Shown here: piece after piece, positions 27,694 through 34,865 of the stretch | Layout of the letters: each line of letters begins with the position of its first letter | How positions within the stretch are numbered: the stretch's first letter is position 1 | NCBI GenBank assembly: GCA_002943765.1 | Contig: PQWQ01000006.1 | Coordinates: 3,410,001-3,474,000 of the forward strand | Source of the DNA: Psoroptes ovis | Lineage: Eukaryota; Arthropoda; Arachnida; Sarcoptiformes; Psoroptidae | Length of the DNA stretch: 64,000 bases | Direction: 5' to 3' | Translations under genes and position numbers: made by a program | The notes under the pieces: model-generated | What the model saw: the letters and a program-made list of their open reading frames with translations, nothing else | Databases searched by the model: none | What the model was told of the DNA's origin: nothing

Positions 27694-27730
27694 TTATATC
27701 TCTTTTGCCTTTTGAATGCATATAAATATA
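27694..27730. repeat. Left copy of 37-bp direct repeat flanking the LTR element
   Basis: This 37-bp segment is identical to 34,829-34,865 on the other side of the retroelement. Excluding bases that can also be assigned to the LTR ends, the strictly external identity is 32 bp (27,699-27,730 and 34,834-34,865). It sits where a target-site duplication belongs but is far longer than the 4-6 bp usual for Ty3/Gypsy integrases. The 9-mer TGGCTTATA that overlaps its outer edge (27,690-27,698) also occurs inside the element next to the right LTR (34,395-34,403). Confidence 0.9.
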
Positions 27731-27815
27731 TAAAATATACGTGGTGGGGAACGCAATTTTGGTTGAATTTTACTTTTTTTTTTTCACGAAATAAAACTTA
27801 TAACACAACAACAAG

Positions 27816-27832
27816 TTTTTTTTTTTTTTTTT
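27816..27832 (-). repeat. A17 tract inside the LTR just after AATAAA
   Basis: The transcribed strand has 17 consecutive A about 10 nt downstream of the AATAAA signals, and the same tract is in the other LTR (34,486-34,502). It lies where transcript cleavage and polyadenylation would be expected, at the inferred R/U5 border, so it may be a captured poly(A) tail or may fix the transcript end. This is inference. Confidence 0.6.
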
Positions 27833-27840
27833 GTAAAAAT

Positions 27841-27850
27841 TTTATTTATT
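27841..27850 (-). terminator. Overlapping AATAAA polyadenylation signals in the 3' LTR
   Basis: The minus strand reads AATAAATAAA, giving two overlapping canonical poly(A) signals about 40-50 nt downstream of the initiator-like site. The same sequence is in the 5' LTR at 34,511-34,520. This suits a short R region bounded by the initiator and the cleavage site. Confidence 0.6.
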
Positions 27851-27887
27851 GATCAAAATGATAATGACAACATTTTATGAAAATAAC

Positions 27888-27897
27888 GACTGACTGA
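27888..27897 (-). promoter_or_regulatory. Initiator-like TCAGTCAGTC in the LTR
   Basis: The minus strand carries two overlapping TCAGTC motifs, matching the arthropod initiator consensus TCAGTY. The copy in the 5' LTR is at 34,558-34,567 and would be the one driving the element. No TATA box sits at the expected distance. Gypsy of Drosophila is known to use a TATA-less initiator promoter, so this is plausible but untested. Confidence 0.5.
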
Positions 27898-28163
27898 ATA
27901 ATAATTGACAAATTGACAATTTTGATTAAAATGACGGAAAATATATACATTATGAGAAAGGAATGTGATAGAAAGGTAATTAAATCGAGGATGTTTTGAC
28001 TACTTTAAATCATAATGATGTGCATGTTTAGCCAATGTGATTAGATTGGAATTTTTGCCAAATATGGTAATCAGCTAAACATTATCATCATTAAGCTAAC
28101 GATTTAAAAATTAATGATGTTAAATAACATCTCTTTAGATCAATAACTACCATTTCTATTACA

Positions 28164-28173
28164 TCTCCCCTCT
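28164..28173 (-). promoter_or_regulatory. Polypurine tract (plus-strand primer)
   Basis: The minus strand reads AGAGGGGAGA directly before the TG that starts the 3' LTR, preceded by a run of T. A purine run at this exact position is the primer site for second-strand DNA synthesis in LTR elements. It fixes the 5' edge of the LTR at 28,163. Confidence 0.85.
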
Positions 28174-28232
28174 AAAAAAAACAATACGGGGGGGTGGAAA
28201 CGCGCAACTTTTTGGATTGACATTAATTTCGT

Positions 28233-29807
28233 TTACACAGCGGTATCATCTACTTCTGGGCTATTTGATCCTTGTGATCTAGCTTGATTTTCCAACTCGA
28301 TGAATTCTTGCGATCGTTCTAATATTTTTCTCTTCTTCTTTGTCAATTTTATCCTTCTCAATATTACGATGAGTACACCAGCGATAATAATCAATAAACA
28401 GACTCCTGTTGGAATAAGCATCAACCATTTATTAAAACGATCTTCTTCAGGTTCATCAAGATTATTCATTTCCGCTAGTAATTGATCTATGTTTTTCGTT
28501 TGGATCGAATAATTATAAATTCCACTGTATAAGTTTTTCCCAATCAATTCGTTTTCATACAAATGGAATGAATGATTTCCCAGCGTTTTGCGTACTGACG
28601 GTCTGTGATGGAAACTTCCAGCGATAAACTCCTTCTTCTGTGGGATTTTATAAATTTTGTTTTCGCATTCACTTGTTATGTTTTCGATCGTTATCAATTG
28701 TTTGTAACAATATACAAAAATAAATTTATTGTTATAATGAATTTGTAGTTCTTCTTGATTGAATTTTGATTTTGTTTCACAAAATTTCTTTACCCATAAT
28801 TTTTCGATTTCATCATCCTCTTGACAGCTTGTTGGTTTATTTATAATAAAACTTTCTGAACGTTTCTTATGATGAGGATGTAAATGGAGTCTTTTTACGC
28901 AATCTTTTTCTAGATTATACAGCATATATCGTGGGCCACTGTATTCGTACATACAAAATTTATCTTCTTGTTGTTTATATAAAGTAAAGGGATGGCTTTC
29001 ATATACAATTAATTCGTCATACGGTTGAGGTTGTATAAATTCCAAAATTAAATCGGAATGTGATGACAAATCACATCCAACGAATTCCCATTGTTCATAT
29101 TTATCTTCGGAGGTAACGATTCCGGGAAACAATAATTCAAATTCTATTGGGATTATACCACGAGCCAATTCATTAAAGAATTTTTTCAGATTTTGACTGA
29201 TAGTCACCATTTGTGATCCCACCATAAGGTCATAATGTAGACCATCTATTAAATCTTCCATGGTTTTTCTGTTGTTCATTTGTATTTCGCCCATCTTATC
29301 CAACTTGTCCACCATTTCTTTCAATATTTCTTTTTGAGAGTTCATTAAAACCTTGATTTGTTCTTGCTGTTTTCTTTGTGTTTCTTTCAATGACTTTATT
29401 TTCTTTCGTTCAAACCAATTAGTTACAAATCCAACTATCGTTTGTCCAATATGTAATACCTTATCGTAATTTTCGAATAAGAATTTCGTACCTTTTAAAA
29501 TACTTCCAACAAATCTTTTTCTTCGCCGGTTTTCTTCCATAAAGTCATCATATGTTATATTAATCTTATCGCAATTTTTATTTATTGTTTCCATTATCCA
29601 GAAATCATATCTTGCGTTACATTCAAAACGTCTATCCGTTCTTTTAAGGATACTACATGGATTTACTAAACGAATATAATAATAGGTATTAACTAATTCT
29701 TTTGTGATAGTATGATCGGTTTTTTCCCAAACAATAGGATCTGCGACGGAGGGTTCATATTTCCCATTAGCTAGGTGTATCAGCATTAGTGAAGTCAATA
29801 GCACCAT
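28233..29807 (-). CDS. env: Env-like fusion glycoprotein domain (524 residues)
   Basis: Counting from Met292 of the 815-codon frame, the first 14 residues are hydrophobic and resemble a signal peptide. A polybasic furin-type site (RRRKR, ORF residues 385-389) is followed by a segment suited to a fusion peptide and by a Lys/Glu/Gln-rich helical stretch (about 425-475) likely to form a coiled coil. Four Asn-X-Ser/Thr sites are visible (374, 667, 702, 723). A hydrophobic anchor spans about 752-774, and a basic cytoplasmic tail ends the protein. This layout matches errantivirus and baculovirus F-type envelope proteins. A role in membrane fusion or cell-to-cell transfer is inferred. Alternative routes of expression are splicing to Met292 or cleavage from a Pol-Env precursor. 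Confidence 0.8.
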   Translation of the reverse strand: MVLLTSLMLIHLANGKYEPSVADPIVWEKTDHTITKELVNTYYYIRLVNPCSILKRTDRRFECNARYDFWIMETINKNCDKINITYDDFMEENRRRKRFVGSILKGTKFLFENYDKVLHIGQTIVGFVTNWFERKKIKSLKETQRKQQEQIKVLMNSQKEILKEMVDKLDKMGEIQMNNRKTMEDLIDGLHYDLMVGSQMVTISQNLKKFFNELARGIIPIEFELLFPGIVTSEDKYEQWEFVGCDLSSHSDLILEFIQPQPYDELIVYESHPFTLYKQQEDKFCMYEYSGPRYMLYNLEKDCVKRLHLHPHHKKRSESFIINKPTSCQEDDEIEKLWVKKFCETKSKFNQEELQIHYNNKFIFVYCYKQLITIENITSECENKIYKIPQKKEFIAGSFHHRPSVRKTLGNHSFHLYENELIGKNLYSGIYNYSIQTKNIDQLLAEMNNLDEPEEDRFNKWLMLIPTGVCLLIIIAGVLIVILRRIKLTKKKRKILERSQEFIELENQARSQGSNSPEVDDTAV

Positions 29808-30680
29808 ATTACACGGATGAAATTTTGGCTTGACTTGGGAAATGTGAACTTTTTCTAATTTTCCCTTCTTCTGGATTTTCAGCATTGTATTCCCTTCTTT
29901 ATCGACCACTGGAAACGGGCCTTCAAATCTTGCGTCCAATTTTTTCCGGTTCAAAGCGTTTCCTTTGGAGACATACACTTCGTCGATTATTTCCAATGGT
30001 AATTCTTTTCTTGTTTCATCATATTTTTTCTTATTTTTTTCATGCATTAAATTTGAATTTTGAAAAGCAATTTTTCGTGCTTCTACTACTTCCTCCGGTC
30101 CTAATATTTTTTCATCATCATACCCTGTCAACAGAAATAATGGGGAATACTTTGTGACACTATGAATGGTTTTATTGTATTCTTCAGCTGCTTTTGCAGC
30201 ATGCGTTGCCCAGGATAACGTCCTTTTTTCTCTAGATGTTTCGTATATTTTATGACGGATTCGATCGCAAATTGTTTGGTTTACACGTTCGACTATCCCA
30301 TTACTGGAAGGATGATCCCTCGGGATAAACATAATACTTATGTTGTTCTTATTCAAGTACGTTTTGAATTCGGTTCCTTTTATCGCGGGATATTGGTCAG
30401 CAATAATCAATTTTGGATTTGTTACGCTTTGAATTTTTTTGACCAAATTTATCATATCCTTTGCCGTCTGCGTCCTTGAACAAATAATCCATATAAATCT
30501 TGTAAAAGCATCGATTGCCAGATGTAAAAATCGTTTATTTGATCCAAAACTCTGGAATCCTCCTATGGTGTCGATATGGACGATTTCGAATGGTAATTTC
30601 GCTGGTCCTATTTGGCCCATAAATCCAAAACGATAAGAGTTTTTCTTGGTGATGTTACACACCTCACAATTTTGCACCAT
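28233..30680 (-). CDS. Integrase (C-terminal part) fused in frame to Env-like glycoprotein, 815 codons
   Basis: The frame opens at a Met beside an A8 run and continues the integrase. The Cys pair of the zinc finger is at residues 5 and 8. The DDE catalytic core has Asp37, Asp95 and Glu131. The GPF module, typical of Gypsy integrases, is near residues 253-286. No stop follows: the same frame runs on into the Env-like protein from Met292 to residue 815. The zinc-finger His pair is in the preceding ORF in another frame, so as written this protein lacks a complete N-terminal domain. The Met at 30,680 is probably not a natural start. An in-frame Pol-Env junction is unusual, because Env is generally a separate ORF made from a spliced RNA. 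Confidence 0.93.
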   Translation of the reverse strand: MVQNCEVCNITKKNSYRFGFMGQIGPAKLPFEIVHIDTIGGFQSFGSNKRFLHLAIDAFTRFIWIICSRTQTAKDMINLVKKIQSVTNPKLIIADQYPAIKGTEFKTYLNKNNISIMFIPRDHPSSNGIVERVNQTICDRIRHKIYETSREKRTLSWATHAAKAAEEYNKTIHSVTKYSPLFLLTGYDDEKILGPEEVVEARKIAFQNSNLMHEKNKKKYDETRKELPLEIIDEVYVSKGNALNRKKLDARFEGPFPVVDKEGNTMLKIQKKGKLEKVHISQVKPKFHPCNMVLLTSLMLIHLANGKYEPSVADPIVWEKTDHTITKELVNTYYYIRLVNPCSILKRTDRRFECNARYDFWIMETINKNCDKINITYDDFMEENRRRKRFVGSILKGTKFLFENYDKVLHIGQTIVGFVTNWFERKKIKSLKETQRKQQEQIKVLMNSQKEILKEMVDKLDKMGEIQMNNRKTMEDLIDGLHYDLMVGSQMVTISQNLKKFFNELARGIIPIEFELLFPGIVTSEDKYEQWEFVGCDLSSHSDLILEFIQPQPYDELIVYESHPFTLYKQQEDKFCMYEYSGPRYMLYNLEKDCVKRLHLHPHHKKRSESFIINKPTSCQEDDEIEKLWVKKFCETKSKFNQEELQIHYNNKFIFVYCYKQLITIENITSECENKIYKIPQKKEFIAGSFHHRPSVRKTLGNHSFHLYENELIGKNLYSGIYNYSIQTKNIDQLLAEMNNLDEPEEDRFNKWLMLIPTGVCLLIIIAGVLIVILRRIKLTKKKRKILERSQEFIELENQARSQGSNSPEVDDTAV

Positions 30681-33600
30681 TTTTTTTAATGATCTTCATA
30701 ATATCTGGGGTGTAATATCGTCTGGAATAATGCTCGTATAAATGGACTGAACCTATATGACCAAATTCGTGGTGAATTCTTCTGAGTTCGTTTTCCGCTT
30801 CCGCCTTTGGGATGAAGATTTGTTCAAAATTCTTTTTCTTTCGATAAATAATTCCATTTTTTTCATAGCATTTATTCAACTGTTTCGGATTATAATTTTT
30901 TTGAATTGCAATAATTTTATCAGTATCTTCCCAAAGATTTGTAAACATGATCATCGGAGCTTTGGCCATCTCTTCTAAATCATGGATCGGATGGCGTGAG
31001 AGGTAATCGGCTTCTTGATTATCAGCGCCCTTTCTGTACACAATAGTAAATTGATACGAGCTTAGCCGCAAAGCCCAATTGAACAACCTTGTTTTCGGCT
31101 TTTTTATTTTTTTCAGGCTTTCCAACGGTTTGTGATCAGTAACGATAGTGAAATTTTGTCCAACTAACCAATAATGCCAATATTCTACCGCTTCAAGAAT
31201 TGCTAAGCATTCTAATTCAGATGCTGAATATCTTTGTTGATATGGCAGCAACTTTTTTGAAAAGTAAGCGACAGGATATTCTTGTTCATTGGGATGAATT
31301 TGTTTCAATACTGCACCAATACCTTTTAAACTTGCGTCTGTGTAAATTTTAATTTCCAATTCAGGATTGAACAATTTTAAAATAGGTTCTTTGATAAGCA
31401 AATTTTTCAAATTTTCAAATTCTTTTTGTTGATTTTCGGTCCATTCCCATTTCTGATTTTTCTTCAATAATTCCGTTAGATAATACGTCGTTTCCGCTCT
31501 ATTCGGAATGAATTTATGGTAATAATTGATTTTGCCAAGAAATCCCCTTAAATCTTTCAAATTTTTAGGTGGTTCTGCTTTTATTATTGCTTCAATATTT
31601 GATTTGCATGGAGCGATTCCATGTTCAGAGATCTTATGTCCCAAAAATATAATAGATTTCATACCAAAGATACATTTCGACAATTTTAATTTTATATTTT
31701 CTTTCAGCAAAACGTTCATTACATTATCCAAATGCGTAAGATGTTCCTTCTTTGTTCTTGAGAAAATAATAATGTCATCAATATAGTTGTGACAGTACAT
31801 GTGTAGATTATTTCTTTTTATTAATGACCATATGATTCTTTGGAGAATCATCGGAGCGTTTTTTAATCCAAATGTTAGTCTTTTCCATTGATACTGGTCG
31901 TATTTTGTCACAAATCCTGTTTTACCACGATCATCGGGATCTATCATCACATGATAGTATCCTTGGCTAATATCTAAAGTTGTAAAATACGTCGAATTTA
32001 TTAAGCGTTCATCAATATCTGATATTTTCGGCATGGGATAATGTTCTACAATTGTTACGTCATTCAATTTTCGATAATCAACACATAATCTTGTTTTTTT
32101 TCCTTCGTCTTTCTTATCAACCAGTACTATTGGAAAACAGAATGGTGAGTTTGATGGTTCAATAACATCCATTTTCAATAACCGGTCAATTTCTTTATCG
32201 ATTATTTCCTGGTCCATCGCTGTACAGGGGTAAGGACGGCATGTGATCGGTATTTCATTTGATAGATGAATTTGTGCCATTTCGTTTTTTATACATCCAA
32301 TATCTTCTTTATTTTTAGCAAAAACATCTTTGTACTTTTTCAATAATTTTCCTATATCGTGGTCTTCAACGTCCTTTTCTTTACCTTGACCAATATTAAT
32401 TTTTACTTTCCATTTGTTTTCATCTTCTGGAGTAATACTTATTCCGAAACTTCGCATTGCATCCCTGCCTAAAGCGATTATATCTTTTCTATGCGGTACA
32501 ACATAAAATTTAACTTCATGTTCAATATTTTCAATTTTTACTGTTGTCGTACATATGCCTTTTATATGAACATTTGATCCCAGAGTGATTATATTTTCGT
32601 TTGATGGTTTTTCTTTTAGCAACAGTTTTTTGACATACATTGGTGTTATGAAGCTGATGTTTGCTCCGCTATCAATCATGAGTTCTTGTTCAAAACTATT
32701 TACTTGGGCTTTCACTACCACTGGTTCTTCCAAATCTTTTCTTTTAGCCATATCTGTTGTTTCCGTCTTTGCCATCATCATGTGGAGCATATTTGATTCT
32801 AAATTTGATAGACCAATTAACTCATCTTCCATTGTCTGGACTTCATAATCATCAGGTTTTGTATTTTTCATTTCTTTTCTTTCATTTGTATCGGAATTTT
32901 GTTGAACTTGCGACCTCATATCATTACTTGTTGTATTCATGGTTTCGCACACATAACTTTCTTTAACTTTTGTTCTTGGTGTATTTGATTGGCGTTGTGG
33001 GTATTCAATCATCTTTCTTTGTGGAGACGTAATCGATCGATAATTTCCTTTGTTAACATTAGATTGATTTGTCCATCTTGGATTGTCTTGCTGAGGTGTT
33101 TGGCACAGAATTTCATGATGACCACTTTTACAAATTTGACATATTCGTTTTGAATTACAGTTTTTCATACGATGTCCTTTTTCTAAACATCTGATGCATA
33201 AATTTTTTTCCCAAATTATATTTTTTTTGGTTTTCAACGGTATTTTAGCGTAGCAATCAATAGATTTATGTGTTGGATTATTACAAAAATAACAATAGGT
33301 TGACCTTGTATTTTGTCTCTGTGGACTTGTTTTAACAATTGGATTGCAATTCAGGAAATCATCAAAGAGATTCTGATCTTCCCTTCTACTTCTAGCCAAT
33401 TTATGTTCTTTTTCCAATACTTCGATAATGATACTTAAATCGGTTTCGCTAACACAACCCAATTTACTAATAATTTCATATGTCAATTTTTGATAGATGA
33501 TTCTTTTGAATTGATACGTGTAAGCGGGATTAATATTGACCTTCGTCATTAATTTTTCAGTTTTCTTTATGTCTTCCAATATTCGTTCCATACCCATTAT

Positions 33601-34365
33601 ATCGAAATTATTTGTCAACTTTGGAAGACTTCTTAACTGTTGAGCTATATGTAAAACGACTTCATACGGATCATAAAATTTTTCACGCAATATAGTTTTG
33701 ACCTTATCGTAGTCGTCTTCATCGCCCATACTATTTATAAGTTGTCGACTTGGTCCATCTAATTTTTCAGCAATTATATCGATTTTTCGTTGCGGGGGTA
33801 AACAGCTAAGGTCTAAAAGTGATGTTAGACTTTCGAAAAATTTCCGAAAATCTAAAAATTTCCCCGAAAATGGTTTAATTTTTTCAATTTCTTTTAGAAT
33901 AAATTTTTCAGGCATCGTTTTTGGTTCAGCTTCGGTTGTCATTGTGATTGTTTCCTGTTGAACTTGTTGATTAGTTATATTTGACTTACTTGGTTCATTT
34001 CTAGCTTTAGTTGCGTCGTCTTGGATGGTCATTTCAAATATATTTATTTTTTTGATGTCTTGCTTTGTTTTGTCGGCCACTTCGTATATTTTATCAAGTT
34101 TCTGATGATAATCTGTATTGATCAATTCATATTTTTCGGAATCAAACGGAAGTCCATGTTCACGTCCATAATCTGCTGATGCTTTGAATTTGGCTCGATA
34201 GTCTGCGACTTTCTTCGCTAATTCCAATGTTTTCTTTACCAAATCGTAAGCATCAATCGTTTTTTCGTTAATTTGGTTAAATACTTCAGTTATCATTCGC
34301 CTAATAACTGGCTTCTCTTTCTCCAATTCCTGGAGATTCTTCGTCAAAACGTCGGAGGTACTCAT
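30664..34365 (-). CDS. gag-pol: Gag-Pol polyprotein (Gag, protease, RT, RNase H, start of integrase), 1,233 codons
   Basis: One frame carries Gag and Pol without a frameshift between them. Residues 1-110 are helical and charged. Residues about 155-240 resemble the DUF1759 Gag domain common in BEL/Pao elements. Three CCHC-type zinc knuckles lie at 358-371, 390-403 and 409-421. The aspartic protease has DSGA at 565-568 and ALGRD near 631-635. RT spans about 700-900 with Asp798 and the YIDD box at 861-864. RNase H has Asp1010, Glu1050, Asp1077 and Asp1120. The integrase zinc-finger His pair is at 1199 and 1203. The frame then ends at a stop 17 bp into the overlap with the next ORF, before the Cys pair. 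The start ATG follows the 5' LTR by only about 36 bp. Confidence 0.95.
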   Translation of the reverse strand: MSTSDVLTKNLQELEKEKPVIRRMITEVFNQINEKTIDAYDLVKKTLELAKKVADYRAKFKASADYGREHGLPFDSEKYELINTDYHQKLDKIYEVADKTKQDIKKINIFEMTIQDDATKARNEPSKSNITNQQVQQETITMTTEAEPKTMPEKFILKEIEKIKPFSGKFLDFRKFFESLTSLLDLSCLPPQRKIDIIAEKLDGPSRQLINSMGDEDDYDKVKTILREKFYDPYEVVLHIAQQLRSLPKLTNNFDIMGMERILEDIKKTEKLMTKVNINPAYTYQFKRIIYQKLTYEIISKLGCVSETDLSIIIEVLEKEHKLARSRREDQNLFDDFLNCNPIVKTSPQRQNTRSTYCYFCNNPTHKSIDCYAKIPLKTKKNIIWEKNLCIRCLEKGHRMKNCNSKRICQICKSGHHEILCQTPQQDNPRWTNQSNVNKGNYRSITSPQRKMIEYPQRQSNTPRTKVKESYVCETMNTTSNDMRSQVQQNSDTNERKEMKNTKPDDYEVQTMEDELIGLSNLESNMLHMMMAKTETTDMAKRKDLEEPVVVKAQVNSFEQELMIDSGANISFITPMYVKKLLLKEKPSNENIITLGSNVHIKGICTTTVKIENIEHEVKFYVVPHRKDIIALGRDAMRSFGISITPEDENKWKVKINIGQGKEKDVEDHDIGKLLKKYKDVFAKNKEDIGCIKNEMAQIHLSNEIPITCRPYPCTAMDQEIIDKEIDRLLKMDVIEPSNSPFCFPIVLVDKKDEGKKTRLCVDYRKLNDVTIVEHYPMPKISDIDERLINSTYFTTLDISQGYYHVMIDPDDRGKTGFVTKYDQYQWKRLTFGLKNAPMILQRIIWSLIKRNNLHMYCHNYIDDIIIFSRTKKEHLTHLDNVMNVLLKENIKLKLSKCIFGMKSIIFLGHKISEHGIAPCKSNIEAIIKAEPPKNLKDLRGFLGKINYYHKFIPNRAETTYYLTELLKKNQKWEWTENQQKEFENLKNLLIKEPILKLFNPELEIKIYTDASLKGIGAVLKQIHPNEQEYPVAYFSKKLLPYQQRYSASELECLAILEAVEYWHYWLVGQNFTIVTDHKPLESLKKIKKPKTRLFNWALRLSSYQFTIVYRKGADNQEADYLSRHPIHDLEEMAKAPMIMFTNLWEDTDKIIAIQKNYNPKQLNKCYEKNGIIYRKKKNFEQIFIPKAEAENELRRIHHEFGHIGSVHLYEHYSRRYYTPDIMKIIKKNGAKL
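30678..30687 (-). other. Frame break at an A8 run inside the integrase
   Basis: On the coding strand eight A (30,687-30,680) mark the point where the Gag-Pol frame and the integrase-Env frame are offset by one base. The His pair of the integrase zinc finger lies upstream in one frame and the Cys pair downstream in the other. Either a recent one-base slippage in the homopolymer broke a longer frame, or ribosomes shift frame here. An assembly error in the homopolymer is a third possibility. Confidence 0.85.
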
Positions 34366-34401
34366 CTTATTAATATTTTGTAATGTTATCTTGCTGGCTT
34401 A
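34366..34401 (-). other. Very short leader between 5' LTR and Gag start; no clear primer-binding site
   Basis: Only about 36 nt separate the LTR from the Gag ATG. The strand begins TAAGCCAGCAAGATAAC and contains no TGG, the usual start of a tRNA primer-binding site, at or just after the LTR edge. The primer may be an internal part of a tRNA, a self-priming structure, or may pair a few bases further in. The 9-mer TGGCTTATA on the + strand (34,395-34,403) recurs in the left genomic flank. Confidence 0.6.
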
Positions 34402-34833
34402 TAAAATATACGTGGTGGGGAACGCAATTTTGGTTGAATTTTACTTTTTTTTTTCACGAAATAAAACTTATAACACAACAACAAGTTTTTTTTTTTTTTT
34501 TTGTAATAATTTTATTTATTGATCAAAATGATAATGACAACATTTTATGAAAATAACGACTGACTGAATAATAATTGACAAATTGACAATTTTGATTAAA
34601 ATGACGGAAAATATATACATTATGAGAAAGGAATGTGATAGAAAGGTAATTAAATCGAGGATGTTTTGACTACTTTAAATCATAATGATGTGCATGTTTA
34701 GCCAATGTGATTAGATTGGAATTTTTGCCAAATATGGTAATCAGCTAAACATTATCATCATTAAGCTAACGATTTAAAAATTAATGATGTTAAATAACAT
34801 CTCTTTAGATCAATAACTACCATTTCTATTATA
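34402..34833 (-). repeat. 5' LTR (right on the + strand)
   Basis: About 432 bp, nearly identical to the 3' LTR, with the same initiator (34,558-34,567), poly(A) signals (34,511-34,520) and A17 tract (34,486-34,502). Its first dinucleotide in the transcribed direction is TA, where the 3' LTR has the canonical TG. That difference coincides with the start of the flanking direct repeat, so the terminal bases here may derive from the target sequence. Confidence 0.95.
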
Positions 34834-34865
34834 TCTCTTTTGCCTTTTGAATGCATATAAATATA
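34829..34865. repeat. Right copy of 37-bp direct repeat flanking the LTR element
   Basis: Identical over 37 bp to 27,694-27,730. The first five bases overlap the LTR terminus. See the left copy for the interpretation. Confidence 0.9.

Larger units (their letters stand above)
27731..28163 (-). repeat. 3' LTR (left on the + strand)
   Basis: About 433 bp, matching 34,402-34,833 except for one T in a poly-T tract, one A/T difference (27,837 against 34,507) and one C/T difference in the terminal dinucleotide (28,162 against 34,832). Read in the direction of transcription it starts TGTAATAG immediately after the polypurine tract. It then carries a U3 palindrome (GATGTTA-AA-TAACATC, 28,116-28,131 on +), an initiator-like TCAGTCAGTC and overlapping AATAAA signals. 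Confidence 0.95.
27731..34833 (-). mobile_element. Env-bearing Ty3/Gypsy-type LTR retroelement (errantivirus-like), nearly intact
   Basis: The element is transcribed leftwards. In transcription order it has the 5' LTR (34,833-34,402), a very short leader, Gag-PR-RT-RNase H plus the start of integrase (34,365-30,664), a second frame with integrase and Env (30,680-28,233), a polypurine tract (28,173-28,164) and the 3' LTR (28,163-27,731). The domain order PR-RT-RH-IN and the RT active site YIDD with its surroundings are of Ty3/Gypsy type, and the Env resembles insect errantivirus fusion glycoproteins in layout. LTR near-identity implies a recent insertion. All frames are open except for a one-base offset between the two ORFs. 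It is visibly less AT-rich than the flanks. Confidence 0.95.

Noticed and set aside
29885..30157. Plus-strand ORFs inside the retroelement (here and at 31,526-31,786, 32,585-32,848 and others)
   Set aside because: They are shadows of the minus-strand gag-pol and integrase-env frames.
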